A stretch of 64,000 bases of DNA from Ischnura elegans (taxonomy: Eukaryota > Arthropoda > Insecta > Odonata > Coenagrionidae), in the NCBI RefSeq assembly GCF_921293095.1, contig NC_060257.1:57324968-57388967 (forward strand), given 5' to 3'. Position numbers and translations under genes: made by a program. Of this stretch, positions 23,570 through 32,505 are shown piece by piece; the first letter of the stretch is position 1, and the number at the start of each line of letters is the position of its first letter. Under the pieces are notes generated by a model, which saw nothing but the letters and a program-made list of their open reading frames with translations, was not told the DNA's origin and ran no database searches.

Positions 23570-24160
23570 TGGTTTGGGATGTGCGAGAACTTTTTGATCT
23601 CGAGTCGAGTATCGGGTCGAGTATCGAGTCGAGTATCGGGTCGAGTATCGAGTCGATTTGAAAACTACTCGCGTGTCGAGTGGAGTCTGGTCATTTCTGG
23701 AGCTGGCAATATGATAATATATATTGCTTAACTTATTCCCATTTTCAAATCCCTTTGTGAATTTTCTTGTCTGAATGCTAACCTTAATATAAAAAGGAAA
23801 AGATAATGAGGAATGTTGGTGGTAATTGTTTCAGTATTAGGAGATGGATGAAACTTCACGTGTTTTGAAAAGTTCCATAAGCACTATTGAAATGAATTAA
23901 TCTCTAGTAATACGTGGCCAATTTAATTCATATATATGTACCCAAACTGCCAGAAGCAGCCCTGAGTAAAATAATTTGCACATTGTAATAATGTTTTATG
24001 ATAGCGCTTCCTATCGGCATATTTCTGAACTTACTGGCCTCGACAGCTCCGAACTACTCAACTCGACTCGACATTCGTAATTCTACTCGAATCACTCGAG
24101 TCGAGTACCAACTGCTCGACTCGACTCGAATTTCCGAGTACTCGCACATCCAACTGGGTA
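23570..24160. mobile_element. inverted-ended element rich in TCGAGT repeats
   Basis: The left end reads GGATGTGCGAGAAC (23578) and the right end, read inward, GGATGTGCGAGTACTCGG. Inside the left end a 24-bp unit made of GTCGAGTATCGG plus GTCGAGTATCGA is repeated in tandem (about 23611-23655). The right end (24055-24150) is full of the same TCGAGT/ACTCGA words in inverted orientation. The middle 400 bp is AT-rich and non-coding. Likely a non-autonomous TIR/foldback element whose ends have expanded by internal tandem duplication. Confidence 0.65.
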
Positions 24161-25222
24161 TTTCCATGAAAATGTCATCTTTTTCTCTCAAATCAAAATT
24201 TAGGCTGGAAATTTTTTATCTTTTTAAATCAACATATAAATTATTTAAGTGTTTCAAACACTATTCAGAGCCTTATTAAGCCAGGAGAAGGCGCGTGGAA
24301 ATGTAAAATTAGAAGGCGCTTGAGGTGTCATCGATACCCCAGAGAAAATATTTTTTTTCTCTTTCCTTGGAATGGTATACATGATGAAACCATTGCATAA
24401 ACATAAGCATGCAAAGATGGTTACAGTTATTCTAAAAATACATATGTAATCGTCAAACATACGTAATGATAACAAGTGCTAAAATCTATAATCAATAACA
24501 ATTGCCAAAACACTTAGAATGAATAGCAAGTGGAAAAGATATATAGATAATAACGAATGCAAAATGAAACAATCAATTTTTGATTAATGCAAAACTCTGA
24601 ACAATGTGAATATAATACCATATGCAAAGGAAAGAGATGTTGAGTTTGTTTTAGCAGATTATAAGTGACGTGAGAGATAAGGAGCAATTAGATGTTAAAG
24701 AGATTGACCAAAGGAGAGTAAAAGTAGAAAGTTGCGTCAAAACCAGCTATTAGGTTGACGACCTGCGATTGGGCAGACGATTCACTCGATTGCGAATATC
24801 CCACTATCGAATTCCTGGCATCGTGACGCACCATTCCTGATGAAAACGCCACGATAATCGTAGATGGAAGTTTTATAGATGGTGCTACATTAAAATTCTC
24901 AGTGTTGTATCCTAATTGAATATTTAAAACAGGTATGGAACACTCTGGGTTGGAAAACACTCTCAATGCATGGTTAAGCGGTACATAAACTCACTAGAGA
25001 CCATGTTTATCCCTTAAAAACCTAATTACCTTACCCACTGATTTAAAAAAATATTTTGCTTAGCCTACTTATTTCAAAACTAATTAAGAGATATTATGAA
25101 AGAAAACCCGAACAAAAATGTTTAAATGCGTTTTCAAGCATGTTCCCAAAGGGCAGCACGCCACAAAAGTTTCCTATCGTCTGAAAAATAAATATACACT
25201 TGACCAAAAAAAACAAGTTTTA
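24161..25222. other. unassigned AT-rich DNA
   Basis: No gene or repeat boundary is recognised. A 92-codon minus-strand frame at 24688-24966 has no recognisable similarity. Confidence 0.45.
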
Positions 25223-25456
25223 AAGGCCGTTTTACACGGGGCACGGAATAGCGCAGGTTAGAACTGGATTAATTTCTAAAATGGCGTGGAATTGCGCGAA
25301 TGCATGAACGAAATTGGAACGGGCTATTTTTCCGTCTCGCATCCACGCATGCTCGTATGTGCTCTAGCAATTCACCGCTTTACACGACGCAATTTTGATT
25401 GCGCCTCCGCACGTACGTCAGATTGCGCAATTCCGTGTACCGTGTAAAATGGCCTT
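25223..25456. mobile_element. MITE with AAGGCC..TTTACACGG inverted ends, copy 1
   Basis: 234 bp. The left end AAGGCCGTTTTACACGGGGC is inverted at the right as AAGGCCATTTTACACGGTAC. The interior is rich in GCGCAATT and CGAATGCATG-like words. Related elements with AAGGCC and TACACGGT termini lie at 30260-30496 and 41008-41218. The interior is non-coding. Confidence 0.8.
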
Positions 25457-25805
25457 AACAATGTAATATATATTGATCTTTTGAACAAATTAGCATTTAG
25501 AGCACTGGAGAGCGAGTGTATGGGAAAATATCGAATACACCGCATACTCACTACGGAGGTGATGAAAATAGGCAATTTTGAAAAGGTAAGAGCCCTTTGC
25601 GGTCTAACGTCGACTTGACTTGACTTTTGTTTCATTATACCTGGCTCGGGTGAGGCCACAATCCGGCCCCCTCTTCCCCCGAGCCAGGGCTCTTTTACAT
25701 AGGTATTTAATGAATAAAGTTTCTTCTCCTGACCTTCCTTATTATAACAACAATGTAATGTTTATGCTCTTGGAGTATAGGTCATGATAAATTAAACTCA
25801 CATTT

Positions 25806-25845
25806 GGCCAACGTTTCGGAGATTTATTCTCCTTCCTCAGGGCTC
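25806..25845 (-). ncRNA. hammerhead ribozyme-like motif, PLE lineage C left arm
   Basis: Minus strand: GAGCC, CTGAGGA, A, stem II GGAGA/TCTCC with loop ATAAA, GAAA, CGTT, GGCC. Stem I is GCC/GGC. Stem III is the loopless palindrome ACGT. All core residues are kept. Confidence 0.8.
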
Positions 25846-26120
25846 TTAATTATAATGAATGTTTACAAAGAAAATAAAGAAAATAAATTAATTAAGTGGT
25901 TACAAAAATTTGAATACAATTGTGCAGTACAAATTCATTGGTAAATTAAAAATTGTGTACAGAATTAAACAACATACCTGTGATAGAAAAGTTTCGTTAC
26001 TAGGCTAATCATGGTTACTTATAAATATTGATTCATTTGTTAACAAATGGTATCAAATTTTTGTAACCACTTAATTAATTTATTTTCTTTATTTTCTTTG
26101 TAAACATTCATTATAATTAA

Positions 26121-26160
26121 GAGCCCTGAGGAAGGAGAATAAATCTCCGAAACGTTGGCC
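26121..26160 (+). ncRNA. hammerhead ribozyme-like motif, PLE lineage C right arm
   Basis: Plus strand copy of the same motif: CTGAGGA at 26126-26132, stem II GGAGA/TCTCC, GAAA at 26149-26152, then CGTT and GGCC. The predicted cut is after CGTT, before GGCC. The left arm carries the same core in inverted orientation, so a transcript through the whole element would contain it in both senses. Confidence 0.85.
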
Positions 26161-26234
26161 AAATGTGAGTTTAATTTATCATGACCTATACTCCAAGAGC
26201 ATAAACATTACATTGCGTATGCTGCGTTGTTGTT

Positions 26235-26779
26235 ATAGGTATTTAAGTTAATTCTTACAGTACAAAATATGGTATCAGTATGTATTATTTTCTTCTTTTA
26301 GTACATTTGGTTCAGCTTCGTGGACATTCAATGGTCATTGGATGTCGGGCTGGTCAAGTCTTTTCTTTCCTTCATTCGAGTTCATCTCAGAAAATCCAGT
26401 ATATACGATATGTATATATAAAAAATATAAAAAATAATAATAATAATTAATTGAAGCAATATAAAAAAAACAAAGCTGTTGAGCTCGACATCAAGGCGAA
26501 GGTATTTATACAAGAGAAATTTTTCAAGAGATTACCTGATTTGCCGTCAACTCGAAGTTAGACCTGATGCTACGACAAGCCTAGTGCTCGTATCACTAGG
26601 CTTGTCGAGCCAGCCTCGACGTTGGACCGCAAAGGGTTAGGGACCAATGTCATGCGATTAACTTTAAAAACTACTTCCATACCTTATCTACATCACAAAA
26701 GCTATAAAAGTAATCGCATATACGAAATATAACTTTCATTAATTTTTATAAATCGGTTCCCAAATGGGAATATTGGGCT
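26235..26779. other. unassigned AT-rich DNA
   Basis: No gene is seen. GCTACGACAAGCCTAGTG at about 26570-26587 meets CACTAGGCTTGTCGAGC at about 26596-26612, a small inverted repeat. An AATAAT simple repeat lies near 26428-26445. Confidence 0.4.
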
Positions 26780-26843
26780 GCAAACGCATGTACGAATGCA
26801 GAAAAGTTTCTCGGGTTTTCCACCGGTTGATGTCGTCCATGTC

Positions 26844-26886
26844 TCCCGACGTTTCGATCCGCGACTTGCTGATCACCCTCAGGGGA
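26844..26886 (-). ncRNA. hammerhead ribozyme-like motif, PLE lineage D left arm (core mutated)
   Basis: Minus strand TCCC, CTGAGGG, TGATC..GATC, GAAA, CGTC, GGGA. The last base of the CTGANGA core is G instead of A, a change expected to abolish cleavage. Otherwise identical to the right-arm motif. Confidence 0.7.
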
Positions 26887-26910
26887 ACTTTCGTATCTTG
26901 ATTCGGAAGA

Positions 26911-26953
26911 TCCCCTGAGGATGATCAGCAAGTCGCGGATCGAAACGTCGGGA
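26911..26953 (+). ncRNA. hammerhead ribozyme-like motif, PLE lineage D right arm
   Basis: Plus strand: TCCC (26911-26914), CTGAGGA (26915-26921), T, stem II GATC/GATC with an 11-nt loop, GAAA (26942-26945), CGTC (26946-26949), GGGA (26950-26953). Stem I is TCCC/GGGA, stem III the loopless palindrome ACGT, and the cleavage triplet GTC is canonical. All invariant positions are present. Confidence 0.85.
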
Positions 26954-27320
26954 GACAGGGACGACATCAACCGGTGGAAAACCCGAGAAACTTTTCTGCA
27001 ACTGATACGCCGGGAAAACCTAGGATGTACGAATGAACGCCAAAATGCACCGTGTAAACCCTCAACTTGTGCGAATGCTTGAAATCCATCGAGGCTATCC
27101 TAATTTAATGTTATCCATTCGTACACATTCCGTTCGGGCCCACCAAAATCGTTCATACATTTAGATTTACGGTTACTTTAACTTACTAGTAACTTTCACG
27201 GGCTAATTTATCGTGTAACTAGGCATTTTGAGGCATAATGCCTATTCCTATGTGGGTTATTTATTTATTTAATTGCTGGCGGTGGTTCTCGGGTATTGCT
27301 GCGTAGGTAACTTTTTCTTA

Positions 27321-27360
27321 CTCAACGTTTCACTCCTCCTATTGGGAGCGTTATCAAGAG
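27321..27360 (-). ncRNA. hammerhead-like motif with variant core, PLE lineage E
   Basis: Minus strand: CTC, TTGATAA, C, stem II GCTCC/GGAGT, GAAA, CGTT, GAG. Stem I CTC/GAG and the ACGT stem III are kept, but TTGATAA replaces CTGANGA at two invariant positions (C to T and G to A), so this copy should be inactive. The placement after the GIY-YIG remnant is as in lineage B. Confidence 0.6.
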
Positions 27361-27479
27361 AATGGGAGGAAACCGTTCTCGTCCCGAGCTTGTATAGGTT
27401 TCGTTAGCCCATTGTTGACCCGATTTTGAATTTTAGCGGAAGGCGTTAGCCGTTGGTCATTATATTGGGCCAGGAACCC

Positions 27480-27624
27480 TCACCATATACGGCTGAGGTT
27501 ATATCCATCCTCCCTACTAAAGTTGTTTGGCCTTTTCGCTATCTCGATGGATTCACGTATAAGACGCGGATGATATTCTTCCGTCCTCGCCAATACCCGT
27601 GTAGCGTCAAACATTATTGTAGTG
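27480..27624 (-). pseudogene. PLE GIY-YIG C-terminal remnant
   Basis: Minus-strand translation gives IMFDATRVLARTEEYHPRL, then IRESIEIAKRPNNF and SREDGYNLSRIW before a stop. This parallels IKFDDAKIIVKGGRYFPRL, IRESIEIARTDNF and NRDDGYQLDAHW of the 10-kb copy. It is the end of the endonuclease domain only; the catalytic YIG half is missing. Confidence 0.8.
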
Positions 27625-27642
27625 AGAACCGCCGCCAGCATT

Positions 27643-28085
27643 GATAAAAGAAGCTGTGAAAATCTTCATACGATATTTATTTGATTGTTAAAAAGCAGCC
27701 GATACGGCCTTTACAATGAATATATAACTTAAAAAATGAAACTTAAACATTTGTAAACTATTTATAAAAAAATATAAAAAGGTTAAAGAAAGGATTCAGG
27801 AGTTGATGGCTTTTTGAAGCTGCCTCTTGAATGATCCGATGGGCATTGAGATATTCAGGGAAGGGTGGTGGTGGAAATGTCATTGAAAAGGTGGGAAGTC
27901 TGTAAAAAAAGGAATATTTGAGAGAGAGAAAGACGGAATGTAGGTTGGTGTAGTAGGTGGTTGTTACGGAAGGCGCGGGTGGGAATGATTTATCAGTGAT
28001 GAATAAATAAAAATGACATTTGGTTATGACTACTACGAGGAGCATGTTTCACCATGGAAACAAGGAGTGGACGTTAACTGGTGCA
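27643..28085. other. unassigned DNA
   Basis: No gene was recognised. A 95-codon minus-strand frame (27758-28045) has no recognisable similarity. Confidence 0.45.
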
Positions 28086-28210
28086 GAGTGGTTATATTCG
28101 AAATGTGGTGCTACAGAAGAATGATGAAGATGAAATGAATTGACCAAGAAATAAGAAAGATGAATTCTGCTGGTTTTTCCGGGTATTCTTCCGCGTTTAT
28201 CCATTTGTAA

Positions 28211-28250
28211 GACGATATTTCGCCAACGTTCCAGTTGGCTTCCTCAGGTC
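28211..28250 (-). ncRNA. hammerhead ribozyme-like motif, PLE lineage F copy 1 left arm
   Basis: Minus strand: GAC, CTGAGGA, A, stem II GCCAAC/GTTGGC with loop TGGAAC, GAAA, TATC, GTC. Stem I is GAC/GTC, stem III the loopless palindrome ATAT, and cleavage is expected after ATC. Confidence 0.85.
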
Positions 28251-28308
28251 CACTGAAGTGTTGATGCAGAATATAAGATGAACAAATTTCTGCATCAACA
28301 CTTCAGTG

Positions 28309-28348
28309 GACCTGAGGAAGCCAACTGGAACGTTGGCGAAATATCGTC
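28309..28348 (+). ncRNA. hammerhead ribozyme-like motif, PLE lineage F copy 1 right arm
   Basis: Plus strand: CTGAGGA at 28312-28318, stem II GCCAAC/GTTGGC, GAAA at 28338-28341, TATC at 28342-28345, GTC at 28346-28348. It is identical in core to the left arm, so both arms look intact. Confidence 0.85.
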
Positions 28349-28660
28349 TTACAAATGGATAAACGCGGAAGAATACCCGGAAAAACCAGCAGAATTCATC
28401 ATAATCTCCGTGGAAGCCTACTTGGAAAAAATAAGAAAGAGCTGAGAAGAATGGGAGAAAAGAGAAGTCTTTTAAAACCTTAAGGAAAAGACGAAACGTC
28501 TTAGTTGGCCACATTACGAGGTCTATTTTCCTGATGAAAACAATCGTAGAAGGACAGGTTGAAGGAAAGAAGTGCGAGGGACGGCCCCGAATGAGTTAAA
28601 TAAGATAGGTTATAAAGGATGTAAAAGAGAAGAAATACGTCGCTCTATGAAAAGGCTAGC

Positions 28661-29027
28661 GTATCTTTCTATGTAAAACATCCTGTGTTGAGTCCGTGAT
28701 GCTATCTCAGCGGAGGCTCGGGAATTACATCGGTGGAAGATGGTAGTTTCTCCACAACCGCAGCCTCCGGGCTTGACTTAAAATCCTGGCATACAATCTA
28801 ACTAGACTCATTTATAAATATAATGGACTGGAATGAGTGCCAATAAATTGCTTTTAAATTACTATCTCCTGTAAAAGCCATGGTCCGTGGGAAGAGTGGA
28901 GCGGATTGTGGTCTAATCCGGTGCCAAGAAAAATAAAACCCAAGTCAAGTCAAGTATAGGGGATAATGAAAGGGCTGGAGAAATGGCTACCTTAGCAGTT
29001 GTGTGAACGAAGGAAGTACTGTACATT
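28661..29027. other. repeat-derived DNA, class unknown
   Basis: The segment around 28900-28960 (GGATTGTGGTCTAATCCGG, CAAGTCAAGTCAAG) is an inverted relative of 25608-25665 (CTTGACTTGACTTTTG, GGCCACAATCCGG). Both are probably the end of a dispersed retroelement I cannot name. No gene is seen. Confidence 0.4.
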
Positions 29028-29440
29028 ATTATTATTATTATTATTATAGTATTCTACCGATTAAGGTAGGTTTCCATGGAGTACTCAAGAAGTGATCTGG
29101 GAGCCTCCCTTTCCTTCCAGCACTGCCTTCTTTAATTCACTGTAAGGCCTACTCTCTTTCAATCAATCTAAAAATCCTAATTCTTCGTTAAAACTTTCGC
29201 GGGTGCTCGTCATGTTGAATTAGCATAGCATAGCCCAACAGTTTTAATTCAACATGACTAAAAATCCTATTCTTTTCCTTCCCCTCCCTCGTTTCCCTAA
29301 CATTCTACCCTCTAACACCATTTTCAACATCCCCTCACCGCTAAGCACTAACTCCATCCATACCTTCTGTCTCCTCCGTATCTCATCTAAAAGCTGCCTC
29401 TCCTCGCCAACCATATCCAGCACTTAGTCTTTCTTTTTCC
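29028..29440 (-). pseudogene. non-LTR retroelement 3' end (family L), with ATT-repeat tail
   Basis: From right to left this matches the plus-strand copy at 35160-35434: AGAYACGGAGGAGACAGAAGG, GTATGGATGGAG, GAGGGGATGTTG, TTAGATTGATTGAAAGAGAG, TTGAAGAAGGCAGTGCTGGAAG, GGAGGCTCCCAGATCACTTC, CCATGGAAACCTACCT, CGGTAGAATACT, then an AAT microsatellite. The other copy reads DRWKGSRSYGELKKAVLEE in frame, so these are coding plus 3' UTR of a LINE of uncertain clade. Here the frame is interrupted by a 78-bp insertion at 29180-29257. Confidence 0.65.
29180..29257. mobile_element. 78-bp hairpin insertion with 12-bp target duplication
   Basis: CTAAAAATCCTA is directly repeated at 29168-29179 and 29258-29269, bracketing 78 bp that the homologous copy at 35.2 kb lacks. 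The inserted DNA contains an inverted repeat CATGTTGAATTA/TAATTCAACATG (about 29211-29222 and 29245-29256). The duplication length matches the PLE foldbacks nearby. A GCGAAAG on the minus strand is reminiscent of the ribozyme 3' core, but the CTGANGA part is not intact. Confidence 0.75.
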
Positions 29441-30259
29441 TCTCCGTCCATTTCACCCTCTCCATTCTTCTCCATACCGTACTGTACATGTATAACGGTA
29501 AAAAGCGATTGTATTCCTTAGTGATCCAAAGGCCTGGATCAACCATAATGGAAGCTGACAGGAGATCAGATAAAGGAAAATCACAAATCAACGAGTCCAT
29601 ATTTCCAGGGACTAAAGTTTCCCCTGCGTCATCAATCAAAATCGTCACTCACGGCCGCCTTGATTTAAATAGTTGCTCCTCACTTTGATTGATATTTAGC
29701 TCTTTGCCATATTTATTTCCGGCATAATTCGGTCCTTATACATATGGACGCTTGAAGCATTTACCCTCTAAAAACGATCTCATCGTGACCACCCTAAAAA
29801 TGTTTTTTCTCTCGTCCTCTTTTTTATTTACTTTGTGACATAGCAACGCTCCAAACATTTTTTCCATGCACCGAGTCCCTACATCATTATTATTATTAAT
29901 ATTATCATCATCATTATTATGAATTTGCGTATAATTAATCAAGAATGCAAACTCGCTTATTGCGAATTTCTGGGAACTATCGTCCTATTTTGTTACACAC
30001 GGGACTTCGTTATATCTGGAATGAGAGATTTTGCCCTGTACATCAGAGGATTGCCGGCTAACAATCCCTAATTCCGTCTTTATTAAAGCAACATATCCGA
30101 AACAATTAACCATCGTCCCAACCTTTCCACCAAATGGCTGTTAGGAGAAGGATTTTAAGATCAACTGTAGAACTATGTGGTGATGACCACACTTAAGAAC
30201 AACTTTTGATAAGGTAAGGAACGGTTAAGTAGCCAAGATGGCCGTAACTTATTCATATA
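29441..30259. other. unassigned DNA
   Basis: No gene is recognised. A degenerate ATT/ATC simple repeat lies at 29883-29920. Confidence 0.45.
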
Positions 30260-30496
30260 AAGGCCTGGTTACACGATGCATTAACACGTACGGGTTAATG
30301 TCTAAATGTATGAACACAAGAATGAACGCCGAAATGCACCGTGTAACCACCCAACTTGTGCGAATGCATTAACAGGAAATAGAACCTGTTCTAATTTGGT
30401 ACATGCATTCGTACATGTTCCGTTCCGGTCCACCAAAATCATTCACGCAAATGGACATTAAGTTGTACGTGTTAATGTACCGTGTAACCAGGCCTT
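30260..30496. mobile_element. MITE with AAGGCCTGGTTACACG inverted ends
   Basis: 237 bp. The outer ends AAGGCCTGGTTACACGATGC and AAGGCCTGGTTACACGGTAC (right end read inward) are inverted copies, followed on both sides by ATTAACACGTAC-type sequence, so the terminal repeat exceeds 30 bp. Internal segments are rich in GAATGCATT, GTACGAATG-like words. Non-coding; a relative is split by the PLE at 26.8 kb. Confidence 0.85.
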
Positions 30497-31397
30497 CACA
30501 GAGATATTTACCCATATTAAGTTTGCGAAAGCGCTATAACTTGTCACAAGACGAGAGTAAAAAAACGCTTTACTGAATGACACATCGAATCAGACCCAAC
30601 AGAATTTCCACCCAACAAATTGTATTTTTATCCAACAATATTAATTCGTAAGCACAACACAGGAGCAACCAGAATGATTAGCATTGGAAAGGGATTTATA
30701 ATTTGCCACTGGTACCCGCGATTCGCTTCAACGCTGAGGGGTTTTCTCGGCAAATTCTTCCGCTCAGTTTGACGACTTAATCGATCAAACGGCTTTTCCA
30801 TATTCAAATGTACGACGACGCCTTTTTCCGTAAGGTGGTTCTGATGAAGTCTCTCCTCCTACACGATGACGTATTCAACGGAATTGGTGGGAATGAGACT
30901 CGGTTTCCTTGACACCTTCAGTCAGGAGTGGATTTAGTGAGTACCGAAGGGCAAGGAAGAGAAAAATATTAAGTAGTCTTTCAAGCAAAGATAATGCGGT
31001 GCTTCTGAGAATTATAACTCTCTAAAATTAAAACACCCCTTCTTCCATGCAACCGAATTCATATTCACTATCTATCCATCATAATTGTTGTGTTATAAAC
31101 CTGCAAAGATGTCGTAACCAAAACACTTCCAAGGGTTGGCTGCACTGCTTTTGTATGTTCTCCTGCGACCTGCTGTGTTCTATTCAGTCTGGAACCCGCC
31201 CTGCTACACAGCAGTTGTTCTATAGCAGATGTTCTCGAACTGTATTCTAACTTTCTATCTTACGAGGCAATAAACGGCCTTACGTACATTGTAAATGGAG
31301 CAAATTACTCACGATTGAAATCCCACTCCACTGGTAATGAGAAAATATTTTCTTACTTTTTCTCTATTTTTTTTATTTCTTACTATTTCTTTTCAGG
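30497..31397. other. unassigned DNA
   Basis: No gene, RNA or bounded repeat was recognised. A 67-codon plus frame at 31047-31250 has no similarity I can name. Confidence 0.45.
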
Positions 31398-31580
31398 ATT
31401 GCTACTATCAATAACAGACACTTTTTTAATTCCACAATATATATTTTTTAAATTGTATTGGCCGGTTTCGGCTGTTACACCATTATATATTCTGTACTCC
31501 ATAATGGTGTAACAGCCGAAACCGTTAAAAAAATATTTTGGTAGTAACGCAGTGTCTGTTATTGATAATATGGAGCCCTT
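31398..31580. repeat. foldback, probable degraded PLE terminal pair
   Basis: CGGTTTCGGCTGTTACACCATTAT (31463-31486, first part CGGTTTCGGCTGTTACACC) is inverted at about 31502-31525. The outer blocks ACTATCAATAACAGACAC and GTGTCTGTTATTGATA are inverted too, so the structure spans about 180 bp with a 15-bp centre. The plus strand of the right arm reads GGTGTAACAGCCGAAACCG, which resembles stem II plus GAAA of a hammerhead, but the CTGANGA core is replaced by CTCCATAA. Confidence 0.6.
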
Positions 31581-31691
31581 CCTCTACGTACAAACTTCAA
31601 GTTTTGATTTAAGACCTGGATTGAAATATTCGACCAGTGCAAGACATGCTGAGGATAATTACCGAGCTGACACATCGTAGTCAGCTCGGTA

Positions 31692-32168
31692 ATGAAACAC
31701 CTAGACGCGCAAAACTTATTAATGGGAACTCAACATGGATTCAGGAAAAGCAGATCGTGCGAAACTCAGTTAGCGCTTTTCGCCCACGATATTTTAGTCT
31801 CTGGGGAAGACAACATTCCAGTAGACGCGATTTTTCTTGATTTCAAAAAGGAATTTGATAAAGTATCCCACGGAAAGTTAATGATAAAACTGAAATCTTA
31901 TGGTCTAGACGAAGATGTCATTTCCTGGATTGGAGAATTTTTGAGCGACCGCGTCCAAAGAGTAGTATTAGACGGTGCAGTCTCCAATGAGGTTAGAGTC
32001 ACTTCTGGCGTTCCTCAGGGTAGTGTCATTGGCCCACTCCTATTCCTTCTTTATATAAACGACATTGGCGAAGTAGTGCAGAGTAAGTTACGATTATTTG
32101 CAGACGACGCTGTAGTTTACAGAGAAATTCGTTCCAGCAAAGATATAGATGAACTAACGAATAAATAA
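31692..32168 (+). pseudogene. CR1-type LINE reverse transcriptase fragment
   Basis: This 158-codon frame is the central reverse transcriptase of a CR1/Jockey-group LINE. Order: GTQHGFRKSRSCETQLA, AIFLDFKKEFDKVSH (catalytic Asp of the FD motif, near residue 52), GVPQGSVIGPLLFLLYIND (near 108-126) and RLFADDAVVY (FADD box with the two catalytic Asp, near 135). The sequence is well preserved, but the start is lost to a local inversion at 31658-31693 and the frame stops shortly after FADD. After the stop there is only a GGTATTATGTAGATGTAGATG tail (about 32173-32193), shared with the SINE at 54.1 kb. So the copy is 5'-truncated with an internal deletion joining the polymerase to the 3' end. Confidence 0.9.
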
Positions 32169-32505
32169 TAAGGGTATTATGTAGATGTAGATGTAATTAA
32201 TTTCCGTATTTTTTCCATGTACTTATGTGAACTCACCGAATACAAATTGCAGTCCCAATTTGGACTTTTTTTAAAGCGACTTTCTCTCTCTTTCTAGACC
32301 CTAATTCCTTTATTCAATAAAATGTACACATTCTCCTCTCCTTATGGAAGAAAGAAGCCGTGACGCAAATGCAGCTAATATCTTAACAGGCCCTTTCGTT
32401 GCATTTTAAAAGCTTGTGGTTGAATGATGCAACGAGGAAGTGAAGATGTTATCTTCGTTGAGCAAAGTACATGATTAAGGGTGAAATTAAATGATTTGGA
32501 CCATT

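Larger units (their letters stand above)
25711..26234. mobile_element. Penelope-like foldback element, lineage C copy 1
   Basis: Long inverted arms (about 25742-25890 and 26068-26232) flank roughly 180 bp. Each arm carries a hammerhead core, minus strand on the left and plus strand on the right. The arms are nearly perfect, so the element is young. ATAGGTATTTAA is directly repeated at 25699-25710 and 26235-26246, a 12-bp target-site duplication that defines the insertion. There is no coding sequence. The element at 55310-55930 is the same lineage and keeps a GIY-YIG remnant, which ties this foldback to Penelope-like retroelements. Confidence 0.85.
26799..27024. mobile_element. Penelope-like foldback element, lineage D, 226 bp
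   Basis: Inverted arms 26797-26890 and 26908-27000 are almost perfect and separated by about 18 bp. ATGTACGAATG occurs at 26788-26798 and 27025-27035, an 11-bp target-site duplication. The right arm continues past the palindrome to CTAGG at 27024, so the copy is an inverted, partly truncated dimer of one terminal unit. Each arm holds a hammerhead core. It carries no protein and sits inside an older MITE. Confidence 0.85.
26780..27232. mobile_element. MITE related to the 30.26-kb element, split by a PLE insertion
   Basis: After the PLE insert, 27025-27230 matches 30313-30490 in order: GAATGAACGCCRAAATGCACC, GTGTAAMC, CAACTTGTGCGAATGC, ATTCGTACAYRTTCCGTTC, CCACCAAAATC, and TCGTGTAACTAGGCA at the right end. 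The left end before 26788 is degraded. The insertion site is marked by the duplicated ATGTACGAATG. Confidence 0.65.
27270..27642 (-). mobile_element. Penelope-like element fragment, lineage E
   Basis: The outer ends are inverted copies, ATTGCTGGCGGTGGTTCTC at 27272-27290 and GAGAACCGCCGCCAGCAT at 27622-27639, the short inverted end typical of PLE insertions. Inside, on the minus strand, a GIY-YIG C-terminal coding remnant (27480-27624) is followed by a hammerhead-like motif (27321-27360). This is a 5'-truncated copy of a lineage different from its neighbours. Confidence 0.75.
28161..28428. mobile_element. Penelope-like foldback element, lineage F copy 1
   Basis: Inverted arms (about 28161-28268 and 28290-28395) are nearly identical, with a right-hand extension to 28428. 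AAATAAGAAAGA is directly repeated at 28149-28160 and 28429-28440, a 12-bp target-site duplication within an RTE relic. Each arm carries a hammerhead core. There is no coding sequence. The same lineage is present at 38761-39000. Confidence 0.9.
28086..28660 (+). pseudogene. RTE-type LINE relic, interrupted by a PLE foldback
   Basis: 28090-28160 matches the EMWCYRRMMK-coding stretch of the RTE copy at 58.7 kb (GAAATGTGGTGCTACAGAAG). 28441-28660 continues with the R-GEKRSL, RRN-LI-GH-I, LMKTIVEGQ and VKEKKYV coding stretches, with stops and frameshifts. The two halves are separated by a 268-bp foldback with a 12-bp target duplication. The relic ends near 28660 without the usual 3' tail. Confidence 0.8.

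Noticed and set aside
29880..29925. ATT/ATC/AAT simple repeats (also 26428-26445, 29028-29047, 35416-35434)
   Set aside because: Ordinary microsatellites or LINE tails; not reported separately.
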